64,000 nt of DNA from an uncultured Sphingobacteriaceae bacterium (GTDB taxonomy: Bacteria > Bacteroidota > Bacteroidia > Sphingobacteriales > Sphingobacteriaceae), in contig CAMPKC010000015.1 in NCBI GenBank assembly GCA_946887045.1, positions 15,807-79,806 of the forward strand. Direction: 5' to 3'. The translations under genes and the position numbers were made by a program. A model generated the notes under the pieces. The model had not been told where the DNA came from and searched no databases. It saw only the letters and a list, made by a program, of their open reading frames with translations. Positions 1 to 10,171 of this stretch are shown here, one piece after another (within the stretch, counting starts at the first letter, position 1; each line of letters opens with the position of its first letter).

Positions 1-1406
1 CCCCAGGCCTCATTGGCGGCCTCAGCATAGGCTAAATATATCTCAGTATACCGAATTCGTGGATTATACCTGTTTCTTCCTGTTACAGATCCCGGCGTTA
101 AACTCACGTCCCAACGGAGTGTCTTTCTCAGATAATAACCTGTACGGGTAGATGTTTGCAGCACATTTATTCCATCAATAGAACCAGACTGGCTTCCTGT
201 TTTCAGAGTGGTAAGGTCGGGGTGCCCGTTATATAAAATATAATCCCTAAGTCGCACATCCCTGTTCGCATAAGGGTTACTAGCATTAAAAGTACTGCTG
301 CTATGACCAATAGGATATCCGTTAGCCATAGGAAAAGCCTTAACCAGATTCTCGGTAGGGTTTATTAAACCGTTTCCGAATAAGCTAGGCGGGAAATTTT
401 GTGCCTCCCTTGCGCTAACATTACTCTCACGATTCTGGCGCCATATAATCTCCCTGGGGTTGTTTCCTTCTGATAGAGCATCAATTCCAACGCGATCGTC
501 ATAAAATTTGTGTCCTGAAACCTCGTTGCCTGTTGGTAACAAGGCATTCGGTCCGCCCTTATACCTGATGATCTCTGCTGCCGTATTCGCCGCCTGTTCC
601 CATGTAACCGGATTGGAGGCGTGTTGAAATGCGGGGCTGGCGGCCAGCAAAGCAGTTCTTGTTCTGAATGATTTAGCTATCAGTCCGTTGAATAGCTGTT
701 TAAATTTATCCCCCATGCCCCTGTTATATAACACAGGATTTTGAGTGATGGACGCAAACTGTGCCGGAATCTGACTGGCACTGGTAATATTTACATACTC
801 CATAGGTAGATAGTACTCCGCACTGTCAAGATCTCTGTAAATTTGCTTCACACATGCGTCGAAGGTAGCTCTCGGCTGGTTAAAGTCCGCAGAAGCAGGT
901 TCCTGAAACTCAGTAATGATAGGTACTCCCATCAGTTGGCCGTCGGGTGTAACACCAGCATGATGTCTTAACAAAAAATACATATGAAGCGCGCGTAAGC
1001 CAAATGCTTCACCTCTCATTCTAAAGTTTAATAACGTGTTTGCCACTGGGTCATTTGCCCACTTCACTTTATTAGAGTTTGCCAAAAACTGATTAACATA
1101 TAATATAGCCGAGTAGGATGGATTCCATACGCTGAGCGTGCCATTTGTGGGCGTCCAGGAGCCTGTTGCTATCTGGCTAAAGGCATCCGTACGAACGTTC
1201 GCTACAGCATCATCTGTTGCCAGGTCGCTGTTATTGTAATAAGCGGGAATTGTTCGATAAGCCTGTAAAAGAAAGGCCTGCGCGAACTGAGGATCGTTAT
1301 ACATATTCTCAACCGATCTAAAGTTCTCCGCATCCGCTTCTAAGAACTTCTTGCAACCGGTAAAGGTCAAAGCAATTATTCCTAATATTAATAACTTTAT
1401 TTTCAT
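1..1406 (-). CDS. SusD/RagB-like outer-membrane lipoprotein, XusD type (3' end off window)
   Basis: Surface glycan-binding partner of the SusC-type transporter encoded just upstream (stop at 1427). Reading leftwards from ATG at 1406, the protein starts MKIKLLILGIIALTFTGC, a lipoprotein signal peptide with lipobox FTGC (Cys18). The body has the helical SusD pattern with TDDAVAN, MRGEAFGLRALHMYFLL and RYTEIYLAYAEAANEAWG at the window edge. About 468 codons are present; the QNPGW-type end is missing. An in-frame ATG at 1418 is an alternative start. It is a paralogue of the SusD at 13738-15507, with the same order of motifs, so it is the XusD-position gene of the left xus copy. By analogy a XusE-type protein and a GH10 enzyme could follow beyond base 1. 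Confidence 0.9.
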   Translation of the reverse strand, partial: MKIKLLILGIIALTFTGCKKFLEADAENFRSVENMYNDPQFAQAFLLQAYRTIPAYYNNSDLATDDAVANVRTDAFSQIATGSWTPTNGTLSVWNPSYSAILYVNQFLANSNKVKWANDPVANTLLNFRMRGEAFGLRALHMYFLLRHHAGVTPDGQLMGVPIITEFQEPASADFNQPRATFDACVKQIYRDLDSAEYYLPMEYVNITSASQIPAQFASITQNPVLYNRGMGDKFKQLFNGLIAKSFRTRTALLAASPAFQHASNPVTWEQAANTAAEIIRYKGGPNALLPTGNEVSGHKFYDDRVGIDALSEGNNPREIIWRQNRESNVSAREAQNFPPSLFGNGLINPTENLVKAFPMANGYPIGHSSSTFNASNPYANRDVRLRDYILYNGHPDLTTLKTGSQSGSIDGINVLQTSTRTGYYLRKTLRWDVSLTPGSVTGRNRYNPRIRYTEIYLAYAEAANEAW

Positions 1407-1426
1407 AATCTCTTTCATTTTTTGGT

Positions 1427-4294
1427 TTAAAAAGTGGCTTTAATTCCCAGATTGTAAAAGCGGTTCTGCGGAGCTGATCCGATATTAGTTTCCATTAATT
1501 CACGCTCTTTGGATAGAACCAGTAAATTGTCGCCGTTTAGGTAAACGCTCAAACCATGGATGAATGAAGCATTCCGGAAGGCAGTTCTATCGAAATCGTA
1601 GGTAAGTTGAACCCTTCTCAGGTCAAAGCGATTGTTATCGTAGCTCCAGAAAGTTGAATTTCGGAAGTTATTGGTAACGCTATTTGTGCTTAAACGAGGA
1701 TAAGTAGCCGTACTTGCTGTTTCAGGAGTCCAGCGACCCAAAACCACATCAGAATACTTGTTTGTACCGCTTACCCAATATTGAGAGCTATTTTTATAGC
1801 CAATAGCGCCAACCTGTCCTGAACCTAAAGCAAGGAAGCTTAGATTCTTCCATTTCAAGGTTAAATTTAGCCCATAACTAAAAGGAGACGCAGCAAAACC
1901 ATTATTACCCAGGTCTACCTGATCACGGCCGTCAATGATATTGTCGCCATTTACATCCCTGTATTTAATGTCGCCCGGTTTAAGCGTGCCACCAAATGTT
2001 TGTCTGGCATGGTTATCAATTTCTGCCTGGTCCTGAAAGAAGCCTTCGGCGATCCATCCCCAGCTGGCATCCAATGGTCTTCCCACCCGGTACTGGTAGT
2101 CGTTTTCAAAAACTTCATCCCTTTTGGTGGCTTCAGAATTATACACCATCCCGACAAAGCCTAAAGAATAATTCAGCTTACCGATTTTACTGCTAACGTT
2201 TGTAGAAAAATCCACTCCGGTGCGCATGTCATTATTAAAATTAATCCAGGGTTGAAACGAACCGTTTCCATTAAAGTAAGACGGATAAATAGTTGACAAA
2301 CCTTCCGATAGCAGCCCCTCTGTGTTCTGACGGAAATAATTTACGTTCAGGTTCAAAACTCGCTTGAACAGAGACGCATCCAAACCTGCTCTAAACTCTT
2401 TGCGCTCAACAAAGCTAAGGTTAGGGTTCGAACCACGACCTGCAAGAGCGAAGAGTCCTGCGGAGTTTCCGTCACGCCAAGAATAGTTTTGGTTTCCCGT
2501 CCAGTTGCCCTGATATAGATAATAGTCTGAGGTACCGGTAGTAATGTCTAAATCCTGTTTTAGAGCAGAATAACTGGCAGTAACCTTAAGATCGTCAACA
2601 AAAGATACACTTTTTTTAAAAAAGTCTTCCTCACTAATACGCCATCCTAAGCTAAATGTCGGCGATAAGGCGCCGCGGTTGCCCTTCGGCAACTTCGCAG
2701 AATGAATTACAGCTCCTGTGAAATCAGCATAATACTTATGGCGATAATTGTATCCGGCCTGAATACCAAGATTAGTATTTCTTACCTGATGATAATCACT
2801 ACCTCCATCTACGTCTGGGTCACTTGAGATTTGTGTCATATATCCCCAGCCAATCAAAGCTCCGGTAACGTTGTGTTTCTCATCGAACGAACGTTTATAG
2901 TTAAGGTAAGGATTCAATGAAATTGTTTGATTATATAAAGAGGTACCGATAAACTCATTCGTGCTGACTGCATCATTACCGAACTGCTGCAAACCGGTGA
3001 TGACTTCTCTGCCATCAATAGTCGCCCAATTTGGTTGGTAAGTAGCGTAAGCTACTGAATACCCTTCGGTATACCTCGAAGTATAATCCATACTAAATCG
3101 CGTACCAAATGATAGCCCCTTAGTGATTCCAGCAAGGTCTGCTTCTGCGCCAACATTGAACATAAATGTACGTGCCCTGTTTTTAATATATCCGGAAGCC
3201 AGTATTTGCGACAAATCATTGGTTTGCCGGTTTGCCAATCCCCCTAGCAAATATTTACCATCAATTATGTGATTACTGTTTTCCACGATAGTTTGCAGCT
3301 GCGGATTATCAGGGTCAAGCCTGTCAATCGGAATCAAATACGAAAACCAATCATCATTAGGACGTAAAGTAGCCGCCGCGCCGAAGAAATTACCACGGGC
3401 CGAATAGTTGTTATCAACAAGTACTACAGCATCTGTTGATCCTTTAAGCCATTTGGTGATGTTCATATTTACATTGGCCCTGAGGTTGAAATTCACATCA
3501 TTGTTTTTCCGGGACTCTCCCAACTTTAACAGGTTATTATTATAGCCCAGGCCGATATTTGAATAATAGGTAGCATTTTCATTACCTCCGGATATCTCGG
3601 TATTGAGATCTGACCGATAAGTCATTTTTTTCAAATACTCTGATGATAATAAATTCAGATCCGGATAACGATATGGGTTTGTACCTAAAGAAGTATTGTA
3701 CATTTCCTCGGCAGTAAACCTTTCAGGTAAGCCATCGTTACGTAAGGCCTCATTGTACAGTGACATGTACTCTCCTGAGTTCAGATAATTTGCATACCCT
3801 TTAGGTACCAGCAGGCCGGTATTGGCACGCACATCCACGGTAAGTGGTTTATCAGACCCACGTTTTGTGGTGATAAGCACTGCACCTTTTGAGGCACGGC
3901 TACCATACAAAGCCACACTGCTTGCATCTTTCAGTACAGTAACTGATTCTACCTCAATCATACGAACATCAGATGCCCGGCGGGGAATTCCGTCAATTAA
4001 TATCAAGGGAGCTTGTCCCCAAACATTTCCGGTATATCCCCCTACAAAACTTTGGAGGTTATCTAAGCTATAGGTACCGTAACTTTTGTTTATTAAATCG
4101 GCTACATTAACCGCAGATACAGCGCCCAGCACATCGCGCTGAGCTACCTTTCCAAAAGCTACATTAATAAGACTGTCTTTATTGGGCTTCAGCAAACTAT
4201 CTCTTGATTCCTGGGCTTGTGTTCCCAAGGCACTTAAAGACATGGCCAAAACAACACTATATACTTTAATATATTTTTTCTTCATTTTGTACAT
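1427..4294 (-). CDS. SusC/RagA-like TonB-dependent transporter, XusC type, lacking the N-terminal carboxypeptidase-D-like domain
   Basis: Outer-membrane TonB-dependent transporter for oligosaccharides (955 aa). The N-terminus has a signal peptide (cleavage near LGTQAQ); ATG at 4285 (MKKKYIK) is a plausible shorter start. A short linker is followed directly by the plug domain (VADLINKSYGTYSLDN, LILIDGIPRRASDV, VTVLKDASSVALYGSRAS, GAVLITTKRG) and then a 22-strand-type barrel ending in FYNLGIKATF. The DEVVVVGYG-like TonB-box region of usual SusC proteins is absent; LINVAFGKVAQRDVLGAVS stands there instead. Its paralogue at 15527-18595 carries an extra ~90-residue N-terminal beta-sandwich that this copy lacks. 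It lies 9 bp after the SusD at 4304-6220 and 20 bp before the next SusD, so it is the third gene of an operon. Confidence 0.93.
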   Translation of the reverse strand: MYKMKKKYIKVYSVVLAMSLSALGTQAQESRDSLLKPNKDSLINVAFGKVAQRDVLGAVSAVNVADLINKSYGTYSLDNLQSFVGGYTGNVWGQAPLILIDGIPRRASDVRMIEVESVTVLKDASSVALYGSRASKGAVLITTKRGSDKPLTVDVRANTGLLVPKGYANYLNSGEYMSLYNEALRNDGLPERFTAEEMYNTSLGTNPYRYPDLNLLSSEYLKKMTYRSDLNTEISGGNENATYYSNIGLGYNNNLLKLGESRKNNDVNFNLRANVNMNITKWLKGSTDAVVLVDNNYSARGNFFGAAATLRPNDDWFSYLIPIDRLDPDNPQLQTIVENSNHIIDGKYLLGGLANRQTNDLSQILASGYIKNRARTFMFNVGAEADLAGITKGLSFGTRFSMDYTSRYTEGYSVAYATYQPNWATIDGREVITGLQQFGNDAVSTNEFIGTSLYNQTISLNPYLNYKRSFDEKHNVTGALIGWGYMTQISSDPDVDGGSDYHQVRNTNLGIQAGYNYRHKYYADFTGAVIHSAKLPKGNRGALSPTFSLGWRISEEDFFKKSVSFVDDLKVTASYSALKQDLDITTGTSDYYLYQGNWTGNQNYSWRDGNSAGLFALAGRGSNPNLSFVERKEFRAGLDASLFKRVLNLNVNYFRQNTEGLLSEGLSTIYPSYFNGNGSFQPWINFNNDMRTGVDFSTNVSSKIGKLNYSLGFVGMVYNSEATKRDEVFENDYQYRVGRPLDASWGWIAEGFFQDQAEIDNHARQTFGGTLKPGDIKYRDVNGDNIIDGRDQVDLGNNGFAASPFSYGLNLTLKWKNLSFLALGSGQVGAIGYKNSSQYWVSGTNKYSDVVLGRWTPETASTATYPRLSTNSVTNNFRNSTFWSYDNNRFDLRRVQLTYDFDRTAFRNASFIHGLSVYLNGDNLLVLSKERELMETNIGSAPQNRFYNLGIKATF

Positions 4295-4303
4295 AATTTA
4301 AGA

Positions 4304-6220
4304 TTACCAACCCGGATTCTGCGAAAATCCCTCGTAGATGTTGACATCCGCTAATGGGAATGGGAACCAGTAATGACGGCTGGTAAAATTCCTCTGAAAT
4401 AATATTGTTTCTCTAAAATTCCGGACCCGGGCATTTTTCGGATCGGCATATACTTGCGCATTAGGCATGTCGCGATCAAACTCGACCGCTGTTTTTAGAG
4501 TATAAGGCGATTTGTCAAGCAGTTTCCAGCGACGCAAATCCACAAATCTGTGTCCTTCATAAGCCAGTTCGACAGCCCGCTCTCTTCTATACTCCTGGCG
4601 GAACATATCCTGTGAGGCTCTAAATTTGTCAGCGACGTGGCCTACTTCAAGTCCTGGTCTGTCTCTCACGAAATTCACCGCGTCAACAGCCGTCTTACTA
4701 TATCCCGGAGCTTTCCCTTCAGGCGAATTATACCCTTCAGATGCTGCCTCTGCATACATCAGATACATGTCGGATAAACGCAGGAAGCTTAGTACAAAAA
4801 CATTATTATCGTCACCACGGCCGTCCCAGTTATTGTTTAATTTGCTTATATATTTTGAGAGCATATAGCCAGTGTATGCAGAATTAGCGCCATCGGCTGT
4901 TCTCATGTGTCCATTGGTAAACAAGCTGGCATATTGTCTGAACTCATTATTACCAACGTTACCCGCATTTGTCACAGCCTTTTCACCATCAAACATGATA
5001 TCGTGATAAAAGCGTGGATCGCGGTCTTTCCACGGAAAACGGGGATCCCAACCAGATTCGGCATCAGGTTGTGTGGGATTTACCGGGAGAGGTTGACCAT
5101 TTTTCATCCCATAATAATTGATATAATTCGCGGTAGGATAAACCTTCAAACCAGTGCTTCTGATGGTTCCGGGACGGTAGTCATTTATCTGGTTCCAACG
5201 GAAGCGGAACCTATCCAAAGGATTCTCCTGGAAAATAGCTTCGACATACCTTTTGCCATTTACAACAGGCGCACCCGGTATAAGACCGTCTTTAGCGTAA
5301 GTATAGAATATTTCAGAATAATTTGAAAAGGGCACTAATTCATATCGTTTTGTCGATTCGATAAGTGTCAGAGCCTCCGCAAAAACATCTGCAGCCTTCT
5401 TGCAATATTCTGCATCGTATGCTTCAACACCTGTAGAAGCCTCATTCATCAAAGGACTTCCGGCCCAAAGAAGATTTTTTCCCAAAAACCCAAGAGCCAT
5501 GATTTTATTGATACGACGGTCGTTGTTTCCTAATGTCGCCTTCCCAGCAGGGATTTGATCCCAGTCTAAAGGCAGCAGATCTGCCGCTTTTCTTAAATCA
5601 GCCGATACTTTCTCTGCGGTTTGGTGGTAGTTCAATCGCGGAATACGTGGAGCCTGATCAGGCGGCAGAACAACATCAACATAAGGAAGTCCGCCCCAAT
5701 ACTGCATCAGCATAAAGTGGAACCACCCACGGAAGAAATAAAGCTGTCCCTCGATTAACCGCTTCTCCTCAGGAGTCGCATCAACGAGCTTGTCTAAATT
5801 TGCCAAACCGACATTCGCCTTGCGAATACCATACCATGCGAGCCCATACAAGTTGCCCTTCTGGCCTCTATCACCACTACTAGCACTTCCATTGACTCTG
5901 AACCAGGAACCAAATATCGGACTTTGCCATCCCCAGAAATCCCCCCGATCTATCATGTAGGCAAACAACCTGTTATCATTCTGCCACAGTTCTTCTTCGC
6001 CGAAATTCCAGCTGTTATGCGAGGTTGACCCGCTAACGATAGGCACTGCGTTATACAATTCCTCGGTAAATCCCTGGAAGTTCCTGAAATTTTGGAAGGC
6101 TTCCGCATCATCTATAACAGTTTGCGGGGCAGCATCAAGGTACTTTTTACATGAAGCCAAGCCTATGCCAATAACTGCTACAGCTAAAGGCATTAATATC
6201 ATCTTATAATACTTTTTCAT
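4304..6220 (-). CDS. SusD/RagB-like surface lipoprotein, XusB type
   Basis: Cell-surface glycan-binding lipoprotein (638 aa) paired with the SusC at 6231-9401, 10 bp upstream. The signal peptide ends in lipobox LASC (Cys24), followed by KKYLDAAPQTVIDDAEAF, a typical SusD N-terminus. SusD hallmarks are the FFRGWFHFMLMQYWGGLPY helix, RLSDMYLMYAEAASEGYNS, RRERAVELAYEGHRFVDLRRW and the C-terminal SQNPGW. It is a clear paralogue of the SusD at 18633-20540 (same length class, same motif order, same place between two susC genes). It should form the lid of the left-copy SusCD complex and bind xylan fragments; the ligand is inferred from context only. Confidence 0.95.
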   Translation of the reverse strand: MKKYYKMILMPLAVAVIGIGLASCKKYLDAAPQTVIDDAEAFQNFRNFQGFTEELYNAVPIVSGSTSHNSWNFGEEELWQNDNRLFAYMIDRGDFWGWQSPIFGSWFRVNGSASSGDRGQKGNLYGLAWYGIRKANVGLANLDKLVDATPEEKRLIEGQLYFFRGWFHFMLMQYWGGLPYVDVVLPPDQAPRIPRLNYHQTAEKVSADLRKAADLLPLDWDQIPAGKATLGNNDRRINKIMALGFLGKNLLWAGSPLMNEASTGVEAYDAEYCKKAADVFAEALTLIESTKRYELVPFSNYSEIFYTYAKDGLIPGAPVVNGKRYVEAIFQENPLDRFRFRWNQINDYRPGTIRSTGLKVYPTANYINYYGMKNGQPLPVNPTQPDAESGWDPRFPWKDRDPRFYHDIMFDGEKAVTNAGNVGNNEFRQYASLFTNGHMRTADGANSAYTGYMLSKYISKLNNNWDGRGDDNNVFVLSFLRLSDMYLMYAEAASEGYNSPEGKAPGYSKTAVDAVNFVRDRPGLEVGHVADKFRASQDMFRQEYRRERAVELAYEGHRFVDLRRWKLLDKSPYTLKTAVEFDRDMPNAQVYADPKNARVRNFRETILFQRNFTSRHYWFPFPLADVNIYEGFSQNPGW

Positions 6221-6230
6221 TGTCTAATAT

Positions 6231-9200
6231 CTAAAAAGTTAAATCGAGCCCCAGGTTATAGCGCCTTGAACTTGGGTAAGCTCCCTGAAGTGATCCACTG
6301 GAGAAGTTTGACTCACGATCATCCGGCATTTTGGTCCATAACCATAAGTTATTCCCGTTAACGAATATTCTGCAAGCTTTAATGCCCATCCGGTTAACTG
6401 ATTTCCCACTAAGTGTATAAGCGATTTCAGCATTTCGCAGACGTATATAAGACCCGTCATACTGGAAACGAGTAGCATAAGCTCCAGTAGGAAGTGCACC
6501 CCAGCGAGGCAGAGGCACGTCACCTCCGGTTTCTTTTGACCAGAAGGTGCCTTCAACGTAGGCTGTATTAGAGTTGGAGTAGGTATCGAAGGTAGGAAAT
6601 GTAACATTACGGGTTACGTTATTTACCGCATAAAATTGTGCGAAAATGGCCAGGCCTTTCCAATCAAAGCCAAGCGATGCGTTATAGGTATTTTGGGGAG
6701 AACCAGCGTACTGGTAAGGAGCAGAATCAAAATTATCAATTACACCATCAGCATTAAAATCGATGATATTATAATCTCCCGGAAGTTTAAACTGTTCGTT
6801 GGTGTTTCGTTGCGTACTTCCGTACACATCGTCCCAAGATCGCAGATACCCGGATTGGATGTGCGACCTAACCTGTCCCAATTGCCAGCCAGCTTGCTTT
6901 TGATAGTCGGGCAGTAATTCCGCGTCATCCCGAGACAATACTTTATTAACTGCACGAGTCATATTAGTATTGAGCCATAGGCGCATACCATTGTTCAGCT
7001 TATGATTAAAACGTAGATCGAGCTCGAAACCCTTTCCTTCTACGCTACCCAGATTAGCATTTGGCGCTCCTTGTCCGAAATAGGAAGGAATGGCACGACC
7101 GCCGCCGCCAATAACAATATCAGATCTTAAATCTTTGAACACGTCCAGACTTCCTTCAATCAATCCGTTTAAAAAGCCAAAATCAACTGCGATATTGCTC
7201 TTTTTTACATTTTCCCAGGCTATGTTAGGATTACCAAGCTGCGATGCCCGATAGAAGGTATATATTGAATTGGTCTGAGCCTGAGCACCCATTGGCGCAG
7301 TTCCACCGAAAGCCCATTCATCCCGGTACAGAAACCGGCCTGGTACCCTGTCTGAACCAATCTTTCCCCAGGATCCGCGTAATTTTAAGGTATTAACAAA
7401 GTCGATATCTTTCATGAAATTTTCTTTGCTAAGTACCCAGCCTGCGGAGAGCGATGGAAAGAACTGAAAGCGATAATCCGGGCCGAATTTTTCCGAACCG
7501 TTATAGGCTCCGTTGGCTTCAAACAGATATTTTGATGCGAAAGCGTAAGTAGTACGGAAAACCCAGTCTTCTCTGTAGCCAGGAAAGACACTGCCTGTAG
7601 CACCTTTCTCACGCATAAAAAGTCCCATCAGTCCCAGATCATGCTTAGCAAAGCTGCGATTATAATTAAGTTGCCCGGAATAATTATGTCTACGGAAGGT
7701 AGCACCCCTGTCAACTGAACCTGCGTTTGGTGACCAACCCACTCGCTCGTAAAAATCCAATTGAGTGTTCGGATCGGTTTCAACAGCATAACGTACCTGG
7801 CCGGTTAAGGGATCTACCCATTTCCGTTGAGGCGTATTAAATTGATCATTAATTCCACGCCCCCCCTCAACAAAGGTGTTGTCGAAAGAGTAGTTCGCTC
7901 TAAAACTCAAGCCCTTGGTAACCATTTTAAGATCCTGGTTAAGGATAAAATCCGTAGTAAGCTGAGTCCTGGTATTTCTTTCCCTCCCAGAAACTGCGAA
8001 GTTCATAACCGAGTTCGGTACATCAAACTCTAAACTTGGCATATAGCCATAAGTGCCATCTGAATATACCGGACGCATTGCATCAGGTGCTGACCTGTAA
8101 GCTGCAGTCCAGGCAAAAGTGGCCGAATTGTTATCATTGGAAGGTTGCCCCCATGGAAATTCGCGCACACCATTCGATCCGAAAACTTTAGTGGCCAGCT
8201 TAGTGGTATTTGTTACATTGAAATCAAGGTTGCTCCGGAAATTTATCCGATCATACCCATATCCTGTTGAATAGCCTCTGTTGTTCTCAAAGGTTTTAAA
8301 CATATCCCCTTCGCGCACATAGTCGGCAGACGCAAAATAAGTAACAGCCTTGGTGCCTCCGGAAACGCTGGCATTAGCGCCGTAAGACATCGCAAAATCA
8401 CGAAACAGTTCACTTTCCCAGTCAACATTAGGGTAGCGGTCCCACTCATCTGAATTGGCAGGGAAACGATATTTTAAAAGGACATTTTCAGGAGTAATAT
8501 TGGAAGGATTCCAAAGGCTGTAATCTGTAGCCAGTTCTCTTTCAATTACTCTGTTTTTCAGCGATAAACCATCATATGCATCATACTTTGACGGTAACCT
8601 GGAAACTGTTTTCATGGTTGTATTAACCCGGCCCCGCACAACTGCCTTTCCGGCGACCCCTGTTTTCGTGGTTATAAGGATAACTCCATTTGCACCCTTA
8701 ACTCCAAAAACTGCAGTAGCCGATGCGTCTTTAAGAACAGAAACGCTCTCTACTGAAGAGATATCAAGGCTACCTAAAGGACGTTCAATTCCATCAACTA
8801 ATATTAAAGGCGAACTATCGTTCCAGGTTGTCTGGGCCCGGATAAGAATCTGCGGATCTTCACCGCCGGGCATACCCGTTGATGAAGTAGTAACAACTCC
8901 GGGCAAATTACCTGTTAAGGCCATACCCAAATTGGTAACCCCGCCGGTACGTTCCAAAACCTTTCCATCAGTTTGCGTAATAGCCCCCACAAGGCTTTCC
9001 TTCTTTTGTTTACCGTAACCGACAACCACAACTTGTTCCAGCAGCCGAACGTCATCCCTCATTGTTACAGCCACAGTGTTTTTACCGCTGATGTCGACTT
9101 CCTGGGTGGTCATACCGAGGTAAGTAATCACGAGAATTCGTCCATCTGCAGGAACATTAATCGAAAACGCACCGTTAACATCAGTTACCGCACGGGAAGT

Positions 9201-9401
9201 TCCGCCTTTTACGGCTACGCCCGCGCCAATGACAGGCTGCTTTTGTTGATCGATTACAGTTCCTTTTACAACGCGGTTCTGCTGACCGAAGACAAGGCCG
9301 GCCGTCAACAGAAGCAGAATTGTAAAGCTAAATTTTAACGTACGCCCTTGCGAACTTTTCATAACAGGGGCGAGGTTATAGAATATGTCAATTTTTTCCA
9401 T
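6231..9401 (-). CDS. SusC/RagA-like TonB-dependent transporter, XusA type (left copy)
   Basis: First gene of the left xus operon (1056 aa). Domain order: signal peptide; carboxypeptidase-D-like beta-sandwich (about residues 43-115, VVKGTVIDQQKQPVIGAG); TonB-box-like LEQVVVVGYG; plug (LILVDGIERPLGSLDISSVES, VLKDASATAVFGVKGANGVILITTK); barrel ending in RRYNLGLDLTF. ATG at 9362 (MKSSQGRTLKF) would give a more usual signal peptide; both starts are identical in the other copy. Residues 1-115 differ from the protein at 20551-23721 by only three substitutions. Bases 9136-9568 are identical to 23456-23888, while the remainder is clearly diverged although both proteins are 1056 aa. Likely function: TonB-driven import of xylo-oligosaccharides across the outer membrane. 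Confidence 0.95.
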   Translation of the reverse strand: MEKIDIFYNLAPVMKSSQGRTLKFSFTILLLLTAGLVFGQQNRVVKGTVIDQQKQPVIGAGVAVKGGTSRAVTDVNGAFSINVPADGRILVITYLGMTTQEVDISGKNTVAVTMRDDVRLLEQVVVVGYGKQKKESLVGAITQTDGKVLERTGGVTNLGMALTGNLPGVVTTSSTGMPGGEDPQILIRAQTTWNDSSPLILVDGIERPLGSLDISSVESVSVLKDASATAVFGVKGANGVILITTKTGVAGKAVVRGRVNTTMKTVSRLPSKYDAYDGLSLKNRVIERELATDYSLWNPSNITPENVLLKYRFPANSDEWDRYPNVDWESELFRDFAMSYGANASVSGGTKAVTYFASADYVREGDMFKTFENNRGYSTGYGYDRINFRSNLDFNVTNTTKLATKVFGSNGVREFPWGQPSNDNNSATFAWTAAYRSAPDAMRPVYSDGTYGYMPSLEFDVPNSVMNFAVSGRERNTRTQLTTDFILNQDLKMVTKGLSFRANYSFDNTFVEGGRGINDQFNTPQRKWVDPLTGQVRYAVETDPNTQLDFYERVGWSPNAGSVDRGATFRRHNYSGQLNYNRSFAKHDLGLMGLFMREKGATGSVFPGYREDWVFRTTYAFASKYLFEANGAYNGSEKFGPDYRFQFFPSLSAGWVLSKENFMKDIDFVNTLKLRGSWGKIGSDRVPGRFLYRDEWAFGGTAPMGAQAQTNSIYTFYRASQLGNPNIAWENVKKSNIAVDFGFLNGLIEGSLDVFKDLRSDIVIGGGGRAIPSYFGQGAPNANLGSVEGKGFELDLRFNHKLNNGMRLWLNTNMTRAVNKVLSRDDAELLPDYQKQAGWQLGQVRSHIQSGYLRSWDDVYGSTQRNTNEQFKLPGDYNIIDFNADGVIDNFDSAPYQYAGSPQNTYNASLGFDWKGLAIFAQFYAVNNVTRNVTFPTFDTYSNSNTAYVEGTFWSKETGGDVPLPRWGALPTGAYATRFQYDGSYIRLRNAEIAYTLSGKSVNRMGIKACRIFVNGNNLWLWTKMPDDRESNFSSGSLQGAYPSSRRYNLGLDLTF

Positions 9402-9568
9402 TATTAAGGTTCTAAAGAATATATAGAATTATTTAGGTTCGTTTTACTGCGTTATGACCCGAAAGATCGGTACAGGGAATAGCAGACGTAAAAGAAGGAA
9501 AAGGTTCCTTTAAAGAATTAAGCAATTTGTTCATACGTTAGGTTTAATTAAAAGTAGTTTGATTAGTG
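9136..9568. repeat. 433-bp perfect direct repeat, left copy (mate 23456-23888)
   Basis: Line-by-line comparison shows no mismatch between 9136-9568 and 23456-23888 (constant offset 14,320). The first mismatches are at 9135 (a versus g) and 9569 (a versus t). The repeat covers about 89 codons of the susC start and 167 bp of leader. Four further scattered mismatches are found in 9061-9134, then identity falls away sharply inside the gene. This is the signature of recent gene conversion, or of purifying selection on the leader plus conversion. Confidence 0.93.
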
Positions 9569-9904
9569 ATCGACTCTCAGGTCCGAATCTCAGCATTAAA
9601 ATACACAGGAAGCGTTCCCGCCATTTTCGAATAACACGGCAGATTTATCCACTTCCTATTAAGAAGATGTAAGCAGGAATACACTTAAAAATGCCCCTCA
9701 TGATTGACGTTTGGTTGTAAAAATTTCAGCATATGAGTTAAATTAATGGTTAAATATTTTTTTGCATTCACAGTCAGGCAAAAATTCTGCACCGTTTCCG
9801 ATTGCACATCTGGTTTAAGTAGTTGCCCTCAAATCCCGGACATTCATACTCATTTTTGCGAGCTTTGAATATCTAAAGATAGATTCGACGGTTTTTTTTG
9901 TATA

Positions 9905-9916
9905 GCACATTTGTGC
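9905..9916. promoter_or_regulatory. Candidate operator dyad GCACATTTGTGC (left xus leader)
   Basis: Inverted repeat GCACA-TT-TGTGC about 500 bp upstream of the susC start, preserved exactly in the right leader at 24220-24231 although the surrounding DNA differs. A related dyad, GAACAAATGTTC, lies at 26008-26019 between the two divergent GH10 genes. No binding data; the role is inferred from conservation and symmetry. Confidence 0.4.
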
Positions 9917-10171
9917 ATAATATTATCTCATTTGTCTAAGACAGCCCCTTAAAATCATCTTTGTAAGCGAAGTCGAGCATTTTATGCCAACGTTGTCGTA
10001 ATTAGTTTGAATTATTTAAAAAATAATTAGAAAAATTTTCTGTCTTCATAAGCTGATTGATATGTGCTCGCTTGCAAATGGCTCTGGTGATCACAAGCGA
10101 ATCAAAAACATCTAAATAATCCCCGGTCCATACAGGATTTAGTCCGGCTCATTGCTTTCATATTACTTGTA

